DNA from: Methylotenera sp. UBA6020
Lineage (GTDB): Bacteria; Pseudomonadota; Gammaproteobacteria; Burkholderiales; Methylophilaceae
Direction: 5' to 3'
DNA: 12,561 nucleotides
Assembly (NCBI GenBank): GCA_002429455.1
Contig: DIZU01000139.1
Coordinates: 4,114 to 16,674, forward strand
In this document: positions 7,571-12,561 of the stretch, one piece after another
Layout of the letters: every line of letters starts with the position of its first letter
How positions within the stretch are numbered: position 1 is the first letter of the stretch
Made by a program: the position numbers and the translations under genes
The notes under the pieces: generated by a model
Database searches by the model: none
The model's input: the letters and a program-made list of their open reading frames with translations, nothing else
Told to the model about the DNA's origin: nothing

Positions 7571-7598
7571 ATTATATTACAGTGTAATAATTTTTCAG
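7571..7598 (-). promoter_or_regulatory. Candidate sigma-70 promoter of the HD-GYP/EAL unit
   Basis: On the minus strand there is CTGAAA (7598-7593, 4 of 6 matches to TTGACA), a 16-base spacer and a perfect TATAAT (7576-7571). The start site would be near 7564, leaving a leader of about 45 bases that contains the GAGG ribosome binding site of the GTG start. This lies in the 233-base gap 7520-7752, where I see no gene. Confidence 0.45.
7575..7589. promoter_or_regulatory. Perfect palindrome in the HD-GYP promoter spacer
   Basis: TATTACA-G-TGTAATA is a perfect 7-base inverted repeat around one central base. It covers the end of the -10 box and most of the adjoining spacer, where a bound regulator would block RNA polymerase. 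The regulator is unknown; AT-rich chance symmetry is possible. Confidence 0.35.
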
Positions 7599-7752
7599 AA
7601 AGCTTTACATAAGTTTACCCACAATAAAACGGCGTTTACTTGGTGGCCAGTGAGTTCAGAAGGTGATTGTTCAGGGTAAAAGTTGTTGAGCAAGGATGAT
7701 ATGTGATTTTGATATATGGTTTAACGACTGATCATGAATATTGATGATAGAT

Positions 7753-8658
7753 CTAATGCGATATTTCAGTACGCAACATTTTATAAATGGCTAATCTCTC
7801 AGGCGTTATTTTATTAGCAGCCATCGCTGTTGTAATTGCACAATCTGGTTCTTGTAAGTGCTTGCAATTGTTAAATCTGCATTTGCCTAAAAATGGTCTA
7901 AACTCGATAAATGCATGTTCAAGCTCATCAGTGCTGAGATGATGCAGGCCAAATTCTTGTAAGCCAGGTGAATCAATGAGTTGGCTTTGTTCATTGAGAT
8001 GATATAAATGGGCAGCAGTGGTGGTATGTTTACCACTGTCTAACACATGACTCACTTCTTGCGTACGAACCAGTTCAGTAGGCAAAAGTGAATTAATGAT
8101 AGTAGATTTACCCATGCCTGATTGCCCCACTAAAATGCTTGCATGGCCTTGCAGGTAGGGCTTGAGGGTGGAAATATCTTCTTTAGCTGAAAGTGGCAGC
8201 ACTTGGTAGCCAAGTGCTGCATATAAAGCTAATTTCTGCCTAGCACTATCATTATCAGCTAAGTCGCACTTATTGAGTACGATGAGTGCTTTGATATTCG
8301 CCGCTTCGGCTGCAATTAAACAACGGTTGAGCAAAGCCTCATAAAAACTTGGTTGTGTCGCTAATACAATAATAATTTGCGTGACATTAGCCGCCAACAT
8401 CTTGCTTTTAAATGCGTTGCTACGATACAGCAAAGTTTTACGTGGCAAGGTGGCTTCCACTACGCCCTCGTGCTTGTCAGTCAGTTGTATCATAACAACA
8501 TCGCCACAGGCTAAGTCTGTCTTTTTACCGCGTGTGACGCAACTGATACGTTGCTTGCTCTCAGTCAATTCAATCTGAAAGCGTTTGCCGTAAGCCGCAA
8601 CAACGGTGCCTTGCAAGCGTGCTTTATCTTGCGTATTTACTAGATTTTGAGTGTGCAA
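7753..8658 (-). CDS. rsgA: Small ribosomal subunit biogenesis GTPase RsgA
   Basis: RsgA (YjeQ) is a GTPase that checks late assembly of the 30S subunit. The 301-residue protein has the family's three parts: an N-terminal OB fold (about 15-75), a circularly permuted GTPase domain and a C-terminal zinc knuckle. The permuted order is visible: G4 NKCD (129-132), SAK (157-159), G1 GQSGMGKST (178-186), G2 in HTTTA (211-215), then G3 DSPG (229-232). Zinc ligands are C260, C265, H267 and C273 in CRFNNCKHLQEPDC. The start is unusual: no ATG or GTG exists before the OB fold, so TTG at 8658 (9 bases after the cytochrome stop) or TTG at 8616 must serve. It is the last gene of the M48-cytochrome-rsgA unit, probably coupled to the cytochrome gene. 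Confidence 0.94.
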   Translation of the reverse strand: MHTQNLVNTQDKARLQGTVVAAYGKRFQIELTESKQRISCVTRGKKTDLACGDVVMIQLTDKHEGVVEATLPRKTLLYRSNAFKSKMLAANVTQIIIVLATQPSFYEALLNRCLIAAEAANIKALIVLNKCDLADNDSARQKLALYAALGYQVLPLSAKEDISTLKPYLQGHASILVGQSGMGKSTIINSLLPTELVRTQEVSHVLDSGKHTTTAAHLYHLNEQSQLIDSPGLQEFGLHHLSTDELEHAFIEFRPFLGKCRFNNCKHLQEPDCAITTAMAANKITPERLAIYKMLRTEISH

Positions 8659-8667
8659 AACAGCTGA

Positions 8668-8976
8668 TTATTCGGTAAATTTGTAGTAAGTTTTGTTGAG
8701 ATAGCTGGCGACATTAAGCTCTTCGTCTTCAAACCACTTTAAGCCCAGCATCGTATTGCAATTGCGCACTTGGGCAACCAAGCCTTTAGACGTTTGTACT
8801 TTGCGATGCTCACGCGTGTAGATTGCGGAGCCGTCACCACCAAAGTTCGCAGCATGACAGCTAATACAATGTTTTTCTACCAAAGCTTTACCAGCCAACG
8901 CATCCGCACCCGCAAATGGTTCTGCAAATCCGTAGCTACTTACTAGCAACAAACAACCTAAAAATAGCAATTTCAT
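8668..8976 (-). CDS. Small periplasmic c-type cytochrome
   Basis: A 102-residue precursor with a signal peptide (residues 1-18, MKLLFLGCLLLVSSYGFA, cleavage probably before EPFAG) and one haem-attachment motif, CISCH (C37, C40, H41). The C-terminal block LKWFEDEELNVASYLNKTYYKF is the characteristic last helix of a class I-like single-haem cytochrome. M76 in RNCNTMLG could be the distal haem ligand. The neighbouring asparagines and extra C73 recall cytochromes in which Asn serves or the site is open, so the spin state and redox partner cannot be told. It is exported and acts as an electron carrier or small-molecule-binding haem protein. The start ATG at 8976 has AAAGG at good spacing. It sits 22 bases after the M48 gene and 9 bases before rsgA. 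Confidence 0.85.
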   Translation of the reverse strand: MKLLFLGCLLLVSSYGFAEPFAGADALAGKALVEKHCISCHAANFGGDGSAIYTREHRKVQTSKGLVAQVRNCNTMLGLKWFEDEELNVASYLNKTYYKFTE

Positions 8977-8998
8977 ATGTACTGCCTTTAGCCATGAA

Positions 8999-10252
8999 CT
9001 ATTGCCCAGTATACGCTGCTAATTTAGAAATCCTAATACTTGCAGGTGGGTGCGAATCATAAAATGCAGAATGCAATGGATCTGGTGTCAGCGTAGAGGC
9101 GTTATCCCTGTACAGTTTAACCAAGGCTTCCACTAAATATTTAGCGTCAGCATGTTTAGCTGCGTAATCGTCTGCTTCGAATTCATTTTTGCGTGAATAA
9201 CTCGCCATGATAGGGCGTAGTAAAAATAAAAACACAGGTGAAACCAATAAAAATAGCATCAAAGCCATGTAGTTGCTGACTTGAGTGACACCTAAACCTG
9301 AGTAAAACCATGGTTGATTGATCAGCCAACCGAGTAAAGCCAAACCCAAAAAGCTTACAAAAAACACAAGTGCGATACGTTTAATGACATGATGATGCTT
9401 GAAATGTCCGAGTTCGTGCGCTAAAACCGCTTCGATTTCATCAGCATTCAGTCTTTCAAGCAGGGTATCAAAGAATACTACACGTTTTGATGCACCAAAC
9501 CCTGTGAAATACGCATTGCCGTGACTACTACGGGCAGAACCATCCATTACGTAAAGGCCTTGTGATTTGAAGCCACACTTTGTGAGTAGTGCTTCGATGC
9601 GTTGTTTCAGGTTTTCATCTTTTAATGGGGAGAATTTGTTAAATAAAGGCGCAATAAATGTGGGGTAAACCGCCAACATCACTAAATTGAACACACTCCA
9701 CACTATCCATAAATAAAGCCACCAATACTGGCCAGCACCTTGCATCAACCATAATGCGGCAAACAAGATAGGCGCGCCTAGCGCAATACCTACCAAGCTA
9801 TGTTTGAGAATATCACTAACAAACATTACAGGTGTCATTTTGTTAAAGCCAAATGCTTCATCAATCACAAAAGTTCGGTAGTAATCAAATGGTAAGTCAA
9901 TCAAACTGCTGACCAGTAGCGCACTGCAAATGACCAGCGCCCCACGAATAATTTCTTGAGTTGCTAATAATTGGCGCCAAGTGTCATCAATCAGCTGCAG
10001 GCCACCGCCAAGCGTCAGCAATGCTAGCAATATCGCTTGCGCAGAGGCTTCAATCATTACCAGTTTTGTTTTAGCAGCCGCATAATCCGCGGCTTTTTGA
10101 TGCGCATCTAATGAAATGCTGTCGTTAAATGCAACAGGCACCAAATTGCGATGCTTTTGCACATGCTCAATGTGTCGACGACCAAGCCAGACACGTATCA
10201 AAGTGGTGACGATGAGCAAGGAAATAAAAGTAAATGTGAGTGCTGAAGCCAT
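8999..10252 (-). CDS. M48 (Ste24-type) integral membrane zinc metalloprotease
   Basis: A 417-residue membrane protease of the CAAX-protease/Ste24 type. The N-terminal M48 domain (about 27-205) holds hydrophobic segments near 4-21, 68-90, 102-122, 152-172 and 176-198. The catalytic domain follows, with the zinc motif HELGH (279-283) after LNADEIEAVLA, and the third ligand E357 in RKNEFEADDYA. Two more hydrophobic segments lie between them (about 290-312 and 326-350). The block GNAYFTGFGASKRVVFFDTLL (from 245) and the C-terminal DSHPP (399-403) are also typical. Bacterial members probably act in envelope protein quality control; no substrate can be read from the sequence. The ATG at 10252 lacks a clear ribosome binding site but matches the family N-terminus. 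First gene of the unit with the cytochrome and rsgA; divergent from orn. Confidence 0.92.
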   Translation of the reverse strand: MASALTFTFISLLIVTTLIRVWLGRRHIEHVQKHRNLVPVAFNDSISLDAHQKAADYAAAKTKLVMIEASAQAILLALLTLGGGLQLIDDTWRQLLATQEIIRGALVICSALLVSSLIDLPFDYYRTFVIDEAFGFNKMTPVMFVSDILKHSLVGIALGAPILFAALWLMQGAGQYWWLYLWIVWSVFNLVMLAVYPTFIAPLFNKFSPLKDENLKQRIEALLTKCGFKSQGLYVMDGSARSSHGNAYFTGFGASKRVVFFDTLLERLNADEIEAVLAHELGHFKHHHVIKRIALVFFVSFLGLALLGWLINQPWFYSGLGVTQVSNYMALMLFLLVSPVFLFLLRPIMASYSRKNEFEADDYAAKHADAKYLVEALVKLYRDNASTLTPDPLHSAFYDSHPPASIRISKLAAYTGQ

Positions 10253-10364
10253 GATTTATCTAGTTCGTTAAAAATTGAATTAAGTTAATATAGACATTGT
10301 GAAGCATTTCATTGGCGTTAGTTCACCAAGTTTGCTTATAACTTTAATTTTAATGGAAATCATG

Positions 10365-10925
10365 ATGGCAGAATCAAGTAATGGCACTAATCAGAATAAT
10401 TTAATTTGGCTGGATATGGAAATGAGCGGTTTATTGCCCGACTCTGATTATATTTTAGAGCTTGCAGCAGTGGTGACCGACGCTGATTTGAATGTATTGG
10501 GAGAGTCTCCAGTCTTGGTGATACATCAAAGTGATGCGGTGCTAGATGGTATGGATGCCTGGAACAAAGGCGCACATGCTCGCTCTGGCTTAATTAACAA
10601 AGTAAAGGCTTCAACTTTGAATGAGGCCGATGCAACAGTACAAATGATTACTTTCCTTAAAGACTTTGTACCTGCAGGTAAATCACCCATGTGCGGCAAT
10701 TCGATCTGCCAGGACCGACGATTTATGGCACGTTATATGCCAGATTTGGAAAGTTATTTTCATTATCGAAACCTGGATGTCAGTGTATTCAAAGAACTCG
10801 CACGCCGCTGGAAACCAGAGATTTATTCCGGATTCAAAAAAGCAAGTAAGCATGAAGCATTAGCCGATATCTATGAATCGATTGATGAACTGAAATATTA
10901 TCGCGAACACTTTATAGTTAAGTAA
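10365..10925 (+). CDS. orn: Oligoribonuclease
   Basis: Orn finishes RNA decay by degrading 2-5-base RNAs, and hydrolyses pGpG released from c-di-GMP. The DEDDh exonuclease set is complete in the 186-residue form: D17 and E19 (WLDMEMSG), D117 (CQDRRF), H163 and D168 (KHEALADI). Family blocks IHQSD, HARSGL, CGNSI and [10 protein letters not shown] are present. The open frame extends upstream to a GTG at 10299, but family members begin only a few residues before NLIWLDMEM, so I place the start at the ATG at 10365. The ATG at 10362 directly before it is equally plausible, with a weak GGA in front. No terminator follows on the plus strand apart from the structured gap. The 112-base divergent gap to the M48 gene should hold both promoters; I found no convincing pair. 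Confidence 0.95.
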   Translation: MAESSNGTNQNNLIWLDMEMSGLLPDSDYILELAAVVTDADLNVLGESPVLVIHQSDAVLDGMDAWNKGAHARSGLINKVKASTLNEADATVQMITFLKDFVPAGKSPMCGNSICQDRRFMARYMPDLESYFHYRNLDVSVFKELARRWKPEIYSGFKKASKHEALADIYESIDELKYYREHFIVK

Positions 10926-10933
10926 TTATTTCA

Positions 10934-10963
10934 GCAAAAAAGAGGGTGCCGATAAAGGCACCC
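10934..10963 (-). terminator. Strong intrinsic terminator, minus strand
   Basis: On the minus strand a perfect 7-pair stem GGGTGCC / GGCACCC with loop TTTATC is followed by TCTTTTTTG. The T-run lies only on this side, so it stops leftward transcription, from glgA and/or from the candidate small RNA just upstream. It is not a terminator for orn. Confidence 0.85.
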
Positions 10964-10997
10964 AGAGTGAGGAGAAACTAGCTTTGGAGAAGCTTAT
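10934..10997 (-). ncRNA. Candidate small regulatory RNA between glgA and orn
   Basis: If transcription begins about 12 bases after the sigma-54-like -12 element, near 10997, and stops at the terminator, the product is about 60-64 nt. It would have a 5' hairpin (AGCTT-CTCCA-AAGCT, 10994-10980), a single-stranded CU-rich stretch containing TTTCTCCTCAC, and the terminator hairpin. Both the CTCC loop and the CU-rich linker are complementary to Shine-Dalgarno sequences, which is typical of sRNAs that block translation. There is no open frame of note in it. No expression evidence is available from sequence; the alternative is a structured glgA 3' tail. Confidence 0.35.
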
Positions 10998-11036
10998 ATA
11001 TTACTTAAGCATATACTATGCCAAGTTTCCTCCTCA
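10968..11036. repeat. Long inverted repeat enclosing smaller hairpins
   Basis: TGAGGAGAAACT (10968-10979) pairs with AGTTTCCTCCTCA (11024-11036) over 12 base pairs with a single bulged C. Inside lie two hairpins: AGCTT-tggag-AAGCT (10980-10994) and GCATA-tac-TATGC (11009-11021), giving a cloverleaf-like outline. No target-site duplication flanks it and I see no second copy in the window. Confidence 0.55.
11009..11023 (-). promoter_or_regulatory. Sigma-54-like -24/-12 element
   Basis: On the minus strand TGGCATAGTATATGC has the GG and GC doublets (11022-11021 and 11010-11009) exactly 10 bases apart, as in the consensus TGGCAC-N5-TTGC; the -12 part reads ATGC instead of TTGC. It points leftward, away from the glgA stop and toward the terminator at 10934. 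No activator site was recognised upstream. The same bases form a small hairpin (GCATA-tac-TATGC), so the match could be incidental. Confidence 0.4.
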
Positions 11037-11054
11037 TTTGGAATTCACTTTCCC

Positions 11055-12521
11055 CTATATTGTCTGCATTAGTGTTTGATATAAAGCCAAGTATTCCAGC
11101 GCGCTTTTATCCCAACTTAAATTTTGTGACATGCCATTTTTTTGAATTTTCTGCCATGTTTTTGCATCGTTCCTAAACACATCCAAGGCTCGTGTGATGC
11201 AGGCTAGAAGACCATCTGCGCTTGCTTCAACCATCACAAAGCCATTAGCAGTTTTGTTTTTAATGCTGGCTGGATTAGTGTCTATCACAGAATCTGCAAG
11301 TCCACCCGTAGCGTTGACGATAGGGGGAGTGCCATAAGCCAAGCCATATAGCTGGTTAAGTCCACAAGGTTCAAAGCGTGATGGCATCACAAACATGTCG
11401 CATCCCGCCATAATTTGATGCGAAAGCGGTTCATTGTAGCCAATAGTTACACTTGCACGGCCAGGGTTTTGCGTTGCAATGGCTTGAAAGGCGATTTCTA
11501 ACGCAGCTTCCCCTCCACCCAATAAAACAAATTGACAGCCAGCATCGAGTAAACGCTGCATATTAGGCAGTAGCATATCCAAGCCTTTTTGATGGGTAAG
11601 GCGACTTACCACGCCCAGCAATGGTGCGTCTGCATCAATATTAAGCCCACATTGTTGTTGCAATGCGCTTTTAACTTGTTTTTTTCCTGCAATTTTAGAG
11701 GCACTATAGTTTTTGATGAGATATGGATCGGTCTCGGGATTCCATTCATCGGTTTCGATACCATTCAAAATGCCCTTAATTTCATCACCGCGCTTGGCAA
11801 GTAAGCCTTCCAAGCCAAAACCAAAAGCCGCAGTCTGAATTTCTTTTGCATAACGTGGGCTTACTGTAGTAATCGCAGCAGCATAAAAAATACCAGCTTT
11901 GAGGAATGATAATTGACCGTGGTATTCAAAGCCTTCAATCGTAAAGCCTGCCTCAGGCAATCCTAAAGTTGACACAAAGTCTGGAGAATAGCAGCCCTGA
12001 AATGCCATGTTGTGAATGCTAATAATAGATTTAGCTTTTGTATTTTCAACCAACTTCATATAAGCCGGAGTTAAGCCAGTTTGCCAATCATTACAATGTA
12101 CAATTTTCGGTTGCCAATCTTTGATAGGCGTTTCTGAACCACTCAGCAAAGCGGCTACTTTTGACAATATGCCAAAACGTATAGGATTATCTTGCCACTC
12201 GTTACCCTTAACGTCTGAATACGGTCCGCCATCACGCTCGTAAAGGCTTGCTGATTTAATTACGATAACTTTGATCAGGCTTCCAGCAATTGTGCCTAGC
12301 AAGAGCTCTGCATCACCAATAACAGGTAAATTGTGGATTGAGGCTATATACTGAAGGTCGTTAAGTTGATTTAACACAGCCGAGTAGCCTGGAATTAATA
12401 TGCGAATATCTACACCTAAACTTTTTAAAGCGGAAGGAAGCGAGCCGCTTACATCTGCTAAACCACCAGTTTTGATCAGTGGAAAAACCTCTGAGCTTAC
12501 AAATAACACTTTCAATGGCAT
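11055..12521 (-). CDS. glgA: Glycogen synthase (ADP-glucose type, GT5)
   Basis: A 488-residue bacterial GlgA, close to the usual 470-490. It transfers glucose from ADP-glucose to the non-reducing end of alpha-1,4-glucan in the cytoplasm. The GT-B fold is evident. The N-terminal domain starts KVLFVSSEVFPLIKTGGLADVSGSLP, with the ADP-glucose-binding KTGGL at 17-21, HCNDWQTGL (142-150) and SIHNMAFQG (168-176). The C-terminal domain carries SRLTHQKG (306-313) and the catalytic-site loop SRFEPCGLNQLYG (381-393, with E384), then TGGLADSV. The ATG at 12521 has GAGAAAG a few bases upstream. Other glycogen genes (glgC, glgB, glgP) are not in the window. It converges on orn, and its transcript probably ends at the intrinsic terminator at 10963-10934. 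About 40 bases upstream remain in the window, too few to judge a promoter. Confidence 0.96.
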   Translation of the reverse strand: MPLKVLFVSSEVFPLIKTGGLADVSGSLPSALKSLGVDIRILIPGYSAVLNQLNDLQYIASIHNLPVIGDAELLLGTIAGSLIKVIVIKSASLYERDGGPYSDVKGNEWQDNPIRFGILSKVAALLSGSETPIKDWQPKIVHCNDWQTGLTPAYMKLVENTKAKSIISIHNMAFQGCYSPDFVSTLGLPEAGFTIEGFEYHGQLSFLKAGIFYAAAITTVSPRYAKEIQTAAFGFGLEGLLAKRGDEIKGILNGIETDEWNPETDPYLIKNYSASKIAGKKQVKSALQQQCGLNIDADAPLLGVVSRLTHQKGLDMLLPNMQRLLDAGCQFVLLGGGEAALEIAFQAIATQNPGRASVTIGYNEPLSHQIMAGCDMFVMPSRFEPCGLNQLYGLAYGTPPIVNATGGLADSVIDTNPASIKNKTANGFVMVEASADGLLACITRALDVFRNDAKTWQKIQKNGMSQNLSWDKSALEYLALYQTLMQTI

Positions 12522-12561
12522 AACTTTCTCGCTAAAGTTGTATGGTAATTAAATATATTAC

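Noticed and set aside
7690..7740. Short plus-strand frames after AAGGATGAT in the HD-GYP/rsgA gap
   Set aside because: The best gives 11 residues with no known family; one neighbouring ATG is followed at once by a stop. Not enough to call a gene.
10299..10364. N-terminal extension of orn from a GTG, with a hydrophobic run that could look like a signal peptide
   Set aside because: Oligoribonuclease is cytoplasmic and about 180 residues; ATG codons at 10362/10365 give the normal length, and the GTG has no ribosome binding site.
10944..10963. GGTGCC/GGCACC symmetry considered as an NtrC enhancer site for the sigma-54-like element
   Set aside because: The half-sites are in the wrong orientation for the NtrC consensus and lie downstream of the promoter; the T-run marks it as a terminator.
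11000..11036. Strong GAGGAGG ribosome binding site on the minus strand followed by ATG CTT AAG TAA
   Set aside because: It encodes only three residues and the spacing is long; the GA-rich run is better explained as an arm of the inverted repeat.
10968..11036. Integron attC site
   Set aside because: The arms lack the conserved GTTRRRY/RYYYAAC core sites, and no integrase or cassette is nearby.

Overview
The window reads as ordinary chromosomal DNA of an A+T-leaning betaproteobacterium. I infer the Methylophilaceae (Methylotenera/Methylophilus type) or a near relative. The reasons are the conserved gloB - YafS-like methyltransferase - rnhA - dnaQ neighbourhood, the M48 peptidase next to orn and rsgA, the DUF3391-type HD-GYP protein, and residue patterns throughout the proteins. 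The genus is an inference and needs a search. Thirteen protein genes cover almost everything. No stretch without a gene exceeds about 235 bases, and I see no tRNA, rRNA, CRISPR array, insertion sequence or phage gene.

Layout. The left edge holds the start of gloB on the minus strand, cut by the window. Reading right from it are a SAM-methyltransferase-like gene and then rnhA-dnaQ-rfbB, tightly packed (19-base overlap, then a 16-base gap). Next is a minus-strand block: queD (7-deazaguanine/queuosine synthesis), then a two-gene cyclic-di-GMP unit in which an HD-GYP gene is followed by an EAL gene with an 8-base overlap. After a 233-base gap comes a minus-strand unit transcribed in the order M48 membrane protease, small c-type cytochrome, rsgA (ribosome assembly GTPase). 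The oligoribonuclease gene orn diverges from it. glgA (glycogen synthase) converges on orn from the right edge.

How the genes relate. rnhA and dnaQ serve DNA maintenance. orn degrades short RNAs and also pGpG, the product of EAL and some HD-GYP phosphodiesterases, so the window carries three parts of c-di-GMP breakdown, though orn is not in the same transcription unit. Both c-di-GMP proteins have altered signature motifs: QD for HD in one; a degenerate GGDEF and EIL for EAL in the other. rfbB supplies dTDP-4-keto-6-deoxyglucose for surface sugars but stands without the other rfb genes. It ends in an ATG AAA GGG TAA that looks like the beheaded start of rfbA.

The most interesting non-coding signal is the 129-base gap between orn and glgA. 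On the minus strand it holds a sigma-54-like -24/-12 element, then a short hairpin, a single-stranded CU-rich stretch resembling an anti-Shine-Dalgarno seed, and a strong intrinsic terminator. This is the layout of a small regulatory RNA of about 60 nt. The same gap holds a 12-base-pair inverted repeat around smaller hairpins. The sRNA is a hypothesis from sequence only.
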